Part shown: piece by piece, positions 43,674 to 51,011 of the stretch | How the letters are laid out: every line of letters starts with the position of its first letter | Position numbering within the stretch: the stretch's first letter is position 1 | Assembly (NCBI RefSeq): GCF_026013605.1 | Contig: NZ_JAPDPJ010000046.1 | Span: forward strand, 1 to 51,133 | Length of the DNA stretch: 51,133 bases | Source of the DNA: Plebeiibacterium sediminum | GTDB lineage: Bacteria > Bacteroidota > Bacteroidia > Bacteroidales > Marinilabiliaceae | Direction of reading: 5' to 3' | Position numbers and translations under genes: made by a program | The notes under the pieces: model-generated | Databases searched by the model: none | What the model was told of the DNA's origin: nothing | What the model saw: only the letters and a program-made list of their open reading frames with translations

Positions 43674-44126
43674 ATGCACAAATTATTTAAGTCTTTTCAG
43701 CGATTAATAATTTTGATTTTATTGTTCTTTATGGGAATACTAATAACTATTTCAACTTATGAGTTAGTTGTTATTCTTGTAAATGAAATTATTAAACCTG
43801 TACCGGAAACAGGTTTAATTTTAGGTACCTCAGGTATGGTATATATTTTTGGTTTTTTCTTTAATGTTCTTATTGCATTTGAACTTTTTGAAACTATTGA
43901 ACTATACTTAGGTGATGGAATTTTTCATGGTGAAATAATGCTAATGATTGGAATTGTTGCTGTCTCAAGAAAACTGATAGTTCTTGATTTTACTAAACAG
44001 GAACCTCTATTTATTATAGCACTAGGCTTGCTAGTTGGATTTTTATCTATAGGTTATTATTTTATGAAGAAGATTACAATAAAGAAACATGATTCAAAAA
44101 TTAGTTGTACAAAGTCTGAAAAATAA
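43674..44126 (+). CDS. psiE: PsiE-family (phosphate-starvation-inducible) membrane protein
   Basis: The 150-aa protein has four membrane spans (about 10-30, 48-68, 82-100, 112-132), with the PsiE-type segments STYELVVILVNEI, FGFFFNVLIAFELFETIELYL and IVAVSRKLIVLDF. PsiE is phosphate-starvation induced in E. coli and is also a member of the transmissible stress-tolerance islands of proteobacteria; its biochemical role is unknown. It is the last gene of the cargo before the scar at 44.15-44.23 kb. Confidence 0.85.
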   Translation: MHKLFKSFQRLIILILLFFMGILITISTYELVVILVNEIIKPVPETGLILGTSGMVYIFGFFFNVLIAFELFETIELYLGDGIFHGEIMLMIGIVAVSRKLIVLDFTKQEPLFIIALGLLVGFLSIGYYFMKKITIKKHDSKISCTKSEK

Positions 44127-44149
44127 TAATCCATGATATATGAAACAAA

Positions 44150-44198
44150 GCGCAAGAGATTTATGAAAACCACATTTTAAAGGAATAGAAGAAGATGC
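44150..44198 (+). pseudogene. Truncated copy of the DUF2934 gene
   Basis: The DNA from GCGCAAGAGATTTATGAAAA matches the AQEIYEN-KGIE core of the gene at 38878, with one base lost after the ACCACATT stretch that puts the rest out of frame. Similarity stops at about 44198, just before the att-like sequence at 44210. It is a dead 5'- and 3'-truncated duplicate. Confidence 0.8.
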
Positions 44199-44209
44199 GT
44201 CATTCGTCA

Positions 44210-44227
44210 TCTCCATCCCGACTACTT
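44210..44227 (-). repeat. Inverted third copy of the att core
   Basis: Read on the minus strand this is AAGTAGTCGGGATGGAGA, one base different from the attL and attR core (AAGTAGTCGGGGTGGAGA at 598-615 and 50518-50535). It lies 11 bp after the broken DUF2934 copy, at the border between cargo and phage-like module. It may be an internal att remnant from an earlier insertion. Confidence 0.55.
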
Positions 44228-44505
44228 TTAATATAAGATTATATAAGAATAAAGGATCTATAGAATATTACTTTTCGTAATTAACCAACATTCATTTTAT
44301 TATAATTTGTACTATTAAGTAAATGATTTTTCGTATTTTTATATAAGTCACTAGCTATCAATTTGATGCAATTGTAAACAATTGATAGGTGTAAGTTAAG
44401 TGTAACTTTGATTAGTCTAAGTGAATAATTATTTGTATAGCTGATATTTACAAGTTTAAAATAGAATCCTGCCGGGATCACGAAGAAAGAAAAAAAGAAA
44501 AGTAG

Positions 44506-44540
44506 AAGCTTGTAAATTGTATGATTTACAAGCTTTTTTT
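44506..44540 (+). terminator. Strong rho-independent terminator between cargo and phage-like module
   Basis: A 12-bp stem (AAGCTTGTAAAT at 44506-44517 with ATTTACAAGCTT at 44524-44535) has loop TGTATG and runs into seven T on the plus strand. It lies 6 bp past the stop of the minus-strand DUF5675 gene and may work in both directions. Confidence 0.85.
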
Positions 44541-44546
44541 GTTTTT

Positions 44547-45008
44547 TTAGATAGGTAGTTCATCCAAATATGTAATCCATACTTCTTCACCAACTACCAG
44601 CTCACTAGTTATTATAGGATATATACGTTTGTAAGCTACAGTACTGCTATTAATCCTACCTTCCTGATTAATATTTGATATGGAAGTATCTCCAACCAAC
44701 AAACATCCTGCAGTATCGTCATCATCATTTCCTATATGTATAAGAATCCATTTAAAACCAGGAACGTTTGTAATATGAAGCATGCCTTGATGCATTTGGG
44801 GAAACTTTTGTTGATATCGTAGATGATGAGATCCTTCCGTTCTTAATTTTACTTGATATCGGCCTGCAGGTATTCTTGTTTCTCCTGAAACTTTAATTTC
44901 TCTTTGCTCGTCTTCTAATGTGTAACAAGCAAAGACTCCTTCAATAAAGAGAAGGCCTAAAGTGCTTTCTTTTCCAGCGCTATAGCGCAATACTGTTAAT
45001 TCCATCAT
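44547..45008 (-). CDS. DUF5675 family protein
   Basis: This 153-aa protein (MELTVLRYSAGKESTLGLLF, then VFACYTLEDEQREIKVSGE and GRYQVKLRTEGSHHL, ending in KWILIHIGNDDDDTAGCLLV) matches DUF5675, a family found widely in Bacteroidota phages and phage-like elements, often next to holin genes. The HIGN...GC block recalls a catalytic L,D-type or cell-wall-acting site, so a lysis or peptidoglycan role is plausible but unproved. It overlaps little with its neighbour (26-bp gap) and is the last gene of the minus-strand module. Confidence 0.8.
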   Translation of the reverse strand: MMELTVLRYSAGKESTLGLLFIEGVFACYTLEDEQREIKVSGETRIPAGRYQVKLRTEGSHHLRYQQKFPQMHQGMLHITNVPGFKWILIHIGNDDDDTAGCLLVGDTSISNINQEGRINSSTVAYKRIYPIITSELVVGEEVWITYLDELPI

Positions 45009-45035
45009 TTAAGTTTAAAGTAAAAAGGAGAAAGG

Positions 45036-45608
45036 TTAAAATTGAACATGACCAGATGATTGAGATTGTTTTGCGATGGTCTTATCCTTATCAGCAGAGC
45101 TTTTACTTGATCCAAAGAAATAGGAGAGGACCATACTAAATCCGGCAACCAATGCACCGAATAATTGGTTGATGGGTCCGTTGCTACTTGTCTTTTGGGC
45201 ATTATCGCCAATAATCATTACAGAGATAAGACCAAAGAAACCAATCACAACCACAATAGCCAAAGCCATCATGAGCCAGTCACGTTGTCCTGTTGCTTTT
45301 GCAAATTCTGTTTCTCTTAAACGGGCATTTTGCTTATCCATCAAATAGGCTTTTGATTCTTCCAGTTCAATAATTGTAGCTTGCAAAGCCAATTTTTCCA
45401 GCTCAATCTTTTGATTGGTTTCAAACTCCTTGAGTTTCACGATGAGGTCAGGTCTTTGGGAAATAACTTGCTGAAAGTGTTCCTCATCGTTAAAGTGTAA
45501 TCCTGTTACTGATTTGATTAATTCAAATACAGGTTTGGCTGTTCCTCCTGTAAAAACATTGGCCAACAGAGGAAGGCCTTTTTCAAATAAAACTGATTTT
45601 AGTGACAT
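45036..45608 (-). CDS. Holin-like membrane protein with coiled coil
   Basis: The 190-aa protein has a coiled-coil region at about 55-105 (EFETNQKIELEKLALQATII), then two membrane spans at about 112-134 (MMALAIVVVIGFFGLISVMI) and 146-166 (LFGALVAGFSMVLSYFFGSS), and a basic, Ser/Lys-rich C-terminus. This resembles the 3TM holins for gene-transfer release seen in phages and gene transfer agents. It lies directly upstream of DUF5675, the usual holin-endolysin partner position. Confidence 0.75.
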   Translation of the reverse strand: MSLKSVLFEKGLPLLANVFTGGTAKPVFELIKSVTGLHFNDEEHFQQVISQRPDLIVKLKEFETNQKIELEKLALQATIIELEESKAYLMDKQNARLRETEFAKATGQRDWLMMALAIVVVIGFFGLISVMIIGDNAQKTSSNGPINQLFGALVAGFSMVLSYFFGSSKSSADKDKTIAKQSQSSGHVQF

Positions 45609-45662
45609 ATTTATTTTAGTTTTTCAGATTATAGATAAAAGACAATAGACTTGACTTTTTTA

Positions 45663-46310
45663 TCATTTTCGTTTATCTGCAGCATCATCCGGAAATGAAA
45701 GTACATTCATCATTTCCCTGAGTCGGCTTCTGACTCGGGCTCCATATTGTTTTTCAATTTCTGAGGCATTTAAATTAGTAGTCATATGAGTAAGCAGACC
45801 ATCTGAGATAAACAGGTCGTACCTGGACAAAAGTATTTCTGATAACGCATTACACTCATTGCCAAAATGCTTCAGATTTTCTTCAGCTCCTAAATCATCA
45901 AAACAAATCGTTTTGGGAATCTTTGCTCCTGGCTTTATTTCAAAAGATTTTTTACTATAACGATGTATCACATCATAGCCATCTTTATGAAATTCAAAGC
46001 TGATATCCCTGCATGATTTAATCATGTAGCTTCTTGGTTCAGGGAGTATCAATCGCATCAAATGTATTAAGGATGTTTTTCCAGCACCAATTGGTCCGCA
46101 AAGCATAATCCCTTTTCGTGGATCCAATCCTTCCTGCCGGGTTAAATTCGTATCCTGGATCATGTAAACAAATAATTTCCGGATAAGGGGCATATCTTCA
46201 CTCAAAAGTTTAAAACCAGTACCATATATCTCTTTCCCTTTTTGAGAGATAAAATCAAGGCTTTTTTGATAGTTATAAATGATTTGATTGTTGCTAATTG
46301 TATAAAACAT
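45663..46310 (-). CDS. DnaC-like helicase-loader ATPase
   Basis: The 215-aa AAA+ protein has Walker A GPIGAGKTS at 72-80 and Walker B CFDDLGAEE at about 136-144, then a sensor-like MTTNLNASEIEKQYGARVRS with the arginine-finger region SRLREM. This is the pattern of DnaC/IstB-type loaders of a DnaB-like helicase. It follows the replication initiator-like gene by 24 bp on the same strand, forming a replication pair. Confidence 0.85.
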   Translation of the reverse strand: MFYTISNNQIIYNYQKSLDFISQKGKEIYGTGFKLLSEDMPLIRKLFVYMIQDTNLTRQEGLDPRKGIMLCGPIGAGKTSLIHLMRLILPEPRSYMIKSCRDISFEFHKDGYDVIHRYSKKSFEIKPGAKIPKTICFDDLGAEENLKHFGNECNALSEILLSRYDLFISDGLLTHMTTNLNASEIEKQYGARVRSRLREMMNVLSFPDDAADKRK

Positions 46311-46334
46311 GACGCAAACTTTTTAATCTTTGGA

Positions 46335-47039
46335 TTAAAGTGGTTCATTATAACCTGAACCACTAAATGGTTGTGATACCTGATCCTTGATTGTTTCTTG
46401 TTTGCTTTTGGGATTTGCTTCTTTCTTCTGAAACTTCTCAACGTTCAGCATCCAGTTTCTTGCAGCTGCTTTCCAATCTTTCATTTTTGTTTTTCCTCCA
46501 ACTAACCATCCTATACTCTCGTAATAATTGAAAAATTTTTCGGCTTCTGTTTTTGAATGGCCTTTTTGTTCAAAATAGATTTGAATGTGCTCAATTGGTG
46601 GTACTTGAAACGCTTTTTTCCTTTTTTCCTTCATATTATTTTCTTTTAATTCATTTTGACTTGATTCTCCACTACTATATATATTATGTATATAGTTTAT
46701 ATGTTTATAAGAAGATATCAAATTTGATACAGGTAGTGTACAGGTACCTGTATCAAATTTGTACAAGTGAACTTTTGATCCACTATTCGGATCAAATGAT
46801 GGATGGTACCTAATATAATTCCAACGTTCTAATTCTTTAAGAACTTTGGTATAAGTATTTGGGGAACTAATCTTTGACATTTTCATGATTTCTTGTCTAT
46901 TTATAATTATTGGATTTTCAAACTTGTTTTGATTCCATTTTCTAAATAGAGCCAGATATAAACTTATATGAATTGGTTTAATATTGGCATTGGCATCCAT
47001 CATTGCAAAAACAGTTTGCTGGTGCCGGATATAATTCAT
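46335..47039 (-). CDS. Replication initiator/DnaD-like HTH protein
   Basis: The 234-aa protein has an N-terminal winged-helix domain (INRQEIMKMSKISSPNTYTK and LKELERWNYIRYHPSF) and a C-terminal helical segment FFNYYESIGWLVGGKTKMKD followed by WKAAARNWML, seen in phage and plasmid replication proteins of Bacteroidota. The middle is low-complexity. It is followed by the DnaC-like loader, and probably binds an origin in the element. Origin location is unknown; the GC-rich hairpin at 47431 is a candidate. Confidence 0.75.
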   Translation of the reverse strand: MNYIRHQQTVFAMMDANANIKPIHISLYLALFRKWNQNKFENPIIINRQEIMKMSKISSPNTYTKVLKELERWNYIRYHPSFDPNSGSKVHLYKFDTGTCTLPVSNLISSYKHINYIHNIYSSGESSQNELKENNMKEKRKKAFQVPPIEHIQIYFEQKGHSKTEAEKFFNYYESIGWLVGGKTKMKDWKAAARNWMLNVEKFQKKEANPKSKQETIKDQVSQPFSGSGYNEPL

Positions 47040-47055
47040 AACCTTTTATCAATCA

Positions 47056-47373
47056 CTATTGGATCTTGTTTTCTGAAATCATGTTATGAATATCATTGAA
47101 ATCATAGTAAATGGTACCCCCAACTTTTGTAAAAGGCAAGGTTCCGCTTACACGTAAATGCTGAAGTGTTCCTGGTGAAATATTCAAAAGTTCTCTAACT
47201 TCATAAGACTTCAACCATTTCTTTTGATTTGATCCTGAATTCTGTTTTAGCAGCTTTTTAATATCTGCTAATAATTCAATTTTAAATTCTCTTAAATCGT
47301 CTTGAGTGATAATTTGCTCACGATACATTCTGTTTTTAGATGTGTTCGCGATTTTGTTAAATTCTGTTGCCAT
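47056..47373 (-). CDS. Excisionase-like MerR/HTH_17 protein
   Basis: From ATG 47373 the product is 105 aa (MATEFNKIANTSKNRMYREQ). The C-terminal half has the HTH_17 pattern KWLKSYEVRELLNISPGTLQ, then LRVSGTLPFTKVGGTIYYD, the classic fold of excisionases and recombination directionality factors. The longer frame up to 47511 would add 46 residues without family support. It is located between integrase-accessory and replication genes, where a recombination-direction factor is expected. Confidence 0.85.
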   Translation of the reverse strand: MATEFNKIANTSKNRMYREQIITQDDLREFKIELLADIKKLLKQNSGSNQKKWLKSYEVRELLNISPGTLQHLRVSGTLPFTKVGGTIYYDFNDIHNMISENKIQ

Positions 47374-47430
47374 AATTTTTAATTGATATTGATATGGCAC
47401 AAAGGAATGTAAAAAGGAAATACGAAAACA

Positions 47431-47460
47431 GTGGTAGGGGGTGGATCCATCCCCTACCAC
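47431..47460. repeat. GC-rich perfect hairpin
   Basis: GTGGTAGGGG (47431-47440) pairs with CCCCTACCAC (47451-47460) around GTGGATCCAT, in otherwise AT-rich DNA. It lies between the accessory gene and the excisionase-like gene. It could be a terminator of the accessory gene on the minus strand (it is followed there by T-rich DNA), an operator, or an origin or nick site. Confidence 0.6.
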
Positions 47461-47550
47461 CCCCATGATTACCAATTTATTACAAATGAATATTTTTTTT
47501 ACACCAATCAATTTGAGCAGTATTATTGTGGAAGTTTTTTAAATATTTAA

Positions 47551-48741
47551 TCAATTATTTGACGATCGATATAGCTTAAGAAATATTTCTTTGGTACTTT
47601 TTAACGCATATTCATTTTGCTCATAATATTTATTTGACAAGTGTTTTGTTGAAACATTAACACTTCGTAATGAAGAAAAATTATCTGAAAATAACTTTAT
47701 AAATTCACCAATACGATCCTTGTCTATATCCATTATCTTATTATCTACTAAAGTGCGCAGAAAACATCCCATCTGTCCAACAGAGAAATTAGTTTTAAAT
47801 TTATTTACGCTTCGAGATTGTACTTTATCTACTTCTGAAATAGATTGTTCCTGAATAATTGTGTAGCTATATTTGTAGTAATTGATTTCTTTTTTAATCC
47901 AGTTTAATGACATTTGTTTTAGAGTTTCTCCATACGGATAAAAACTTTTAGAATTTAAATCCACAATCTGCGATATATTTTTCTTTATTCGTGATAAGTA
48001 ATGTATCCTTTTTGATTGATCTTCTATTTCTGTAGTAGCACCCTTTATATCATCTGTAATAAATTGATATATATAACTATGATTGAAATTTATACTAATT
48101 AAATACCTGCAGAGTAACCTTTTCTGTATTTTTTCATCGTTCTGGTAAGTGGCATCTTTAATAATTTCTTTTGGAAATCCGCTTATAAAATCATCCCAGT
48201 AATTGATGGCTTGAAAACTAAATCCAATTGTATTTTCATCAAAGACCGCCTTTATTAAGAGGCACAAATCAGAAACTGATTTATTCTGAATTAATGCTAT
48301 ATTTTTTTTACAAAATAATTTGTAAAGCTTTTTTCTAATATTCAGGTACAAAAAAAATGGAACTGGTTGTGCAGTATTAAAATAATCCGGAAAGCTTTGT
48401 AGAAGCAATTCTAAATAACCAATGTAAAAATTAACCTTAGGCCTTAATAATTTTTTTCGACACTCATTAAAATAAACGCATTCATGCTGATATGTATAGA
48501 GTAAATCCAGCAACTTTATAAGACTGGTCTGGTAGTATTGTATTTGTCTTTTAAATGCTTCTGTGGATTTCTCTTCTAAAGCTAATTTGTTTAGATGTTG
48601 TTTGAATAGCTTTTTATTTTTTTTGAATTCAATTATTTGATTTTGGATCTGATTATTTTCAAATAATTTACGAAAAGAACATTCTTCAGGGTTGTTAAGA
48701 TTATCAACAACCCTGTCAATGTTAGATAATAAGTCTGACAT
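47551..48741 (-). CDS. Integrase-linked helical protein, unknown function (RteC-like?)
   Basis: The 396-aa protein is mostly helical and Lys/Asn rich, with an FFLYLNIRKKLYKLFCKKN segment and a C-terminal block VGQMGCFLRTLVDNKIMDID followed by KDRIGEFIKLFSDNF. Such C-terminal blocks occur in RteC-like and other accessory proteins next to Bacteroidota integrases. It has no recognisable catalytic motif. It sits 110 bp from the integrase on the same strand. A remnant with similar C-terminal pattern lies outside the left repeat (240-515). Possible role: regulation of excision or transfer. Confidence 0.6.
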   Translation of the reverse strand: MSDLLSNIDRVVDNLNNPEECSFRKLFENNQIQNQIIEFKKNKKLFKQHLNKLALEEKSTEAFKRQIQYYQTSLIKLLDLLYTYQHECVYFNECRKKLLRPKVNFYIGYLELLLQSFPDYFNTAQPVPFFLYLNIRKKLYKLFCKKNIALIQNKSVSDLCLLIKAVFDENTIGFSFQAINYWDDFISGFPKEIIKDATYQNDEKIQKRLLCRYLISINFNHSYIYQFITDDIKGATTEIEDQSKRIHYLSRIKKNISQIVDLNSKSFYPYGETLKQMSLNWIKKEINYYKYSYTIIQEQSISEVDKVQSRSVNKFKTNFSVGQMGCFLRTLVDNKIMDIDKDRIGEFIKLFSDNFSSLRSVNVSTKHLSNKYYEQNEYALKSTKEIFLKLYRSSNN

Positions 48742-48851
48742 TTGATTTTAAGATTAGATTTAAATATATAGTTAAATGATTGATAATAGTTTACAATTAA
48801 TTAACAATACAAATCAAATGCCAAGATTTAAGTACATTTTTTATGTTATAC

Positions 48852-50102
48852 TCAAGAACATCTATTTATTTTATCTTTTTGATTATTAAGTTTATCCTTA
48901 AGTTTATGCATATCTTCACTTATCTTTGTTTTTAATACTCTTGCATAAATCATGGTTGTTGACAAATTAGAATGTCCTAATACTTTACTTACCGTCTCAA
49001 TTGGAACACCATTACTTAATGTAACTGTAGTTGCAAATGTATGTCTTGCCATATGAAAAGTAAGACTTTTTTGTATTCCACAAATATCTCCAACTTCTTT
49101 TAAATAACTATTTAACTTTTGATTGGACAAACTAGGGAATAACTGATCCCCATGTATAGATTTTGGATGATCTTTATAGTTATTTAGGATATTCAATGCA
49201 ACTGGTAGAAGTGGAATATTAACAACCATTTCAGTCTTTTGCCTTATTGTTTGAATCCAGTATTCACCATCAATACCCATTATTATATTTTCATTAGTTA
49301 AGTTTATAACGTCAATATACGATAAACCGGTATAGCACGAGAAAATAAATAGATCCTTAACAAATTGAAGACGAGGTATATTAAATGATTTTGTTTTTAT
49401 TGTATTTAATTCTTTATCTGTAAGGTAACCTCTGTCTACCTTATTGAATGAGAATTTAAATCTTTCAAAAGGATCTTTTTCTAGCCATTCTAGTTTAATA
49501 GCCATGGTAGTTACCTTTCTTAAACGTTCCAGGTGTTTCATCACACCATTATTTGATAAAGGCCTATGATGGTCTGAAGGGACATAGTTTCTTAAGTAGG
49601 ATTCAAATCCGGTAATAAACTGATAATTTATTTTTGCTAAAATTATATCATCTATCTTCTTTATCTCTCTTAAATACTTACTAATATATTTATGGGTAGT
49701 ATAGTAGTTTTTAAGAGTTCCTGGGCTTAATACATTTACTTGAGATATGTTATGGTATTCAAATAACTCAATAAGTGTTTTCCCATTATCAGATCTTCCA
49801 AAGAAAATATTTTTTATAATTATTGCAGAAATAGACTCCTCCTTTAAAACAAGTTCTCTATGAATATTTGTAATCTTGGCCCTTACCTGTTCAATATAGG
49901 CATTTGATTTACGAAAGTCTTTATACTTACTATCAATGCGTTCTTTAGTTGGATTCCAAGCCTCAAGAGGAATGGATCTTACTACTGAGAATTCAGATCT
50001 CTTTCCATTTACATTAATACGTGCATAAATGCTACAGATTTCTTTTTCTTTTCGATCTGTTCTTGCTAAAAAAGTAATTGCAAATGTTTGATTTGTAGTC
50101 AT
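48852..50102 (-). CDS. int: Tyrosine recombinase (integrase)
   Basis: From ATG 50102 (MTTNQTFAITFLARTDRKEK) the product is 416 aa; the longer start at 50189 adds 29 residues with no family support. The protein has an arm-binding N-terminus, a SAM-like core-binding domain (residues about 120-210) and the catalytic domain with KTEMVVNIPLLPVALNILNN (Lys region), HMARHTFATT (HxxR), LGHSNLSTT (His) and the nucleophile Tyr in TMIYARVL. The first Arg motif reads TGLSYIDV, with Ser where many enzymes have Arg; this is typical of the IntDOT-like branch of Bacteroidota. The gene points away from attR. It should integrate the element into the tRNA-Pro 3' end. Confidence 0.95.
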   Translation of the reverse strand: MTTNQTFAITFLARTDRKEKEICSIYARINVNGKRSEFSVVRSIPLEAWNPTKERIDSKYKDFRKSNAYIEQVRAKITNIHRELVLKEESISAIIIKNIFFGRSDNGKTLIELFEYHNISQVNVLSPGTLKNYYTTHKYISKYLREIKKIDDIILAKINYQFITGFESYLRNYVPSDHHRPLSNNGVMKHLERLRKVTTMAIKLEWLEKDPFERFKFSFNKVDRGYLTDKELNTIKTKSFNIPRLQFVKDLFIFSCYTGLSYIDVINLTNENIIMGIDGEYWIQTIRQKTEMVVNIPLLPVALNILNNYKDHPKSIHGDQLFPSLSNQKLNSYLKEVGDICGIQKSLTFHMARHTFATTVTLSNGVPIETVSKVLGHSNLSTTMIYARVLKTKISEDMHKLKDKLNNQKDKINRCS

Positions 50103-50194
50103 GACAATCAATTTTTGATGGTTAATACTAAACCCAAAACCTTGTTTGGCATCAAAGAACTTTGAGTTAAACCAATCAATATCAATCAAATAAA

Positions 50195-50422
50195 TTGTTC
50201 ACTACAGAAATTTAAACTATTGTAATTTGCATTAAATCTGTGGTTTATGGAGATTCCAGTGAACAGATTTTAGATAAACAGGTCTGTTCACCAGCTATTC
50301 ACCAGCAATTTTGTATTTAGAATTTCAAAATTGCTTTTATTTCAAAAATCACAAGATCTAATTCTTTATTGTTCTGGTGAACAAATTTAGAATTAAATAT
50401 TTACTCACTAATAGCTCACCAG
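50195..50422. promoter_or_regulatory. Cluster of TTCACCAG-type sites, putative integrase arm sites
   Basis: Six related motifs lie between the integrase start and attR: TTGTTCACTACAG (50195), CCAGTGAACAG (50256, reversed), CTGTTCACCAG (50284), CTATTCACCAG (50295), CTGGTGAACAA (50374, reversed) and TAGCTCACCAG (50412). A weaker relative, TAGTTCACCTT, lies at 684 near attL. Such paired, repeated motifs on the attP arms are what tyrosine integrases and excisionases bind. Confidence 0.65.
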
Positions 50423-50460
50423 AAATTTGAATTACATTAGTTTATATTGAAATAACAAAA

Positions 50461-50541
50461 AACAAGAAAGCCTGTAAAACATTCATTTTACAGGCTTTTA
50501 ACTTATTTAGTATTTTAAGTAGTCGGGGTGGAGAGATTCGA
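50461..50541. repeat. attR: tRNA-Pro 3' end and terminator
   Basis: Pairs with 541-621 (two mismatches). Here the repeat continues into the full tRNA-Pro, so this side keeps the functional gene. Confidence 0.9.
50467..50498 (-). terminator. Terminator of the tRNA-Ser/Pro/Pro transcript
   Basis: A perfect 13-bp stem (50467-50479 with 50486-50498) has a 6-nt loop and is followed on the minus strand by a T-rich stretch. It ends the transcript of the three tRNA genes. Confidence 0.8.
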
Positions 50542-50597
50542 ACTCCCGACCCCCTGGTCCCAAACCAGGTGCGCTAACCGGACTGCGCTACACCCCG
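50523..50597 (-). tRNA. tRNA-Pro (UGG), integration target
   Basis: Cloverleaf of 75 nt including the discriminator base: acceptor CGGGGTG pairs with CACCCCG, T-loop TTCGAAT, anticodon loop with TGG. CCA is not encoded. The 3' 19 nt are duplicated at attL, so the element used this gene. It is identical to the copy at 50631. Confidence 0.95.
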
Positions 50598-50630
50598 TAC
50601 TTAAGGTTTTATTATCGTGAAAAAACTGTG

Positions 50631-50705
50631 TCGGGGTGGAGAGATTCGAACTCCCGACCCCCTGGTCCCAAACCAGGTGCGCTAACCGGACTGCGCTACA
50701 CCCCG
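50631..50705 (-). tRNA. tRNA-Pro (UGG), second identical copy
   Basis: Same sequence as the copy at 50523 over the whole gene, 33 bp upstream of it in the same transcript. The duplicate would keep proline decoding safe during insertion events. Confidence 0.95.
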
Positions 50706-50733
50706 TAGTGTTTTTTCAAGATTTCAAACTTTG

Positions 50734-50821
50734 CGGAGGGAGGGGGATTCGAACCCCCGGTACAGTTACCCGTACGTCAGTTTAGCAAACTGGTGGTTTC
50801 AGCCACTCACCCACCCCTCCG
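50734..50821 (-). tRNA. tRNA-Ser (GCU)
   Basis: 88 nt with the long variable arm of class II tRNAs; acceptor arm CGGAGGG/CCCTCCG, T-loop TTCGAAT, anticodon loop TTGCTAA (GCT). It is first in the transcript with the two tRNA-Pro genes. Confidence 0.95.
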
Positions 50822-50984
50822 GGTCTTATAAAGTCTAACTTTTTAGACCTCTTTCGCAACCCTCATTTCGTGATTGCGGTTGCAAATGTAGACAAATAAT
50901 TTAATGCTGCAATACTTTTGATAAAAAAAAATTAAACAAAAATTGAATGTTTTATTCCACTCAAAACGTAATTAATTGCAAGCC

Positions 50985-51011
50985 AAAAATAAAGGAGCTT
51001 TTTAGGCTCCT
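50985..51011 (-). terminator. Terminator of the right-flank gene
   Basis: AGGAGC (50993-50998) pairs with GCTCCT (51006-51011) and is followed on the minus strand by a T-rich tract. The stop codon of the gene at 51002-51133 lies within its loop. Confidence 0.65.

Larger units (their letters stand above)
541..50541. mobile_element. Integrative element of about 49.9 kb in tRNA-Pro
   Basis: The element is bounded by an 81-bp direct repeat (541-621 and 50461-50541) holding the 3' end of tRNA-Pro and its terminator; copies differ at two positions and are offset by 49,920 bp. A tyrosine integrase gene sits just inside the right repeat, next to the intact tRNA, which is the usual arrangement for tRNA-targeting elements. 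Mobility, replication and lysis-like genes lie at both ends, with a defence-like operon and a large metabolic and stress cargo between them. No conjugation genes (relaxase, Tra proteins, coupling protein) and no recognisable terminase, portal or tail genes were seen, so it is neither a typical ICE nor a complete prophage. Inference: a satellite-like or otherwise mobilisable integrative element. Confidence 0.85.

Noticed and set aside
44281-44481. 66-codon minus-strand frame before the DUF5675 gene
   Set aside because: AT-rich translation without family support, next to the scar region and a terminator.
541-50541. Integrative conjugative element
   Set aside because: No relaxase, coupling protein or type IV secretion genes are present; RteC-like resemblance alone is not enough.
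541-50541. Complete prophage
   Set aside because: No terminase, portal, major capsid or tail genes recognised despite holin-like and DUF5675 genes.
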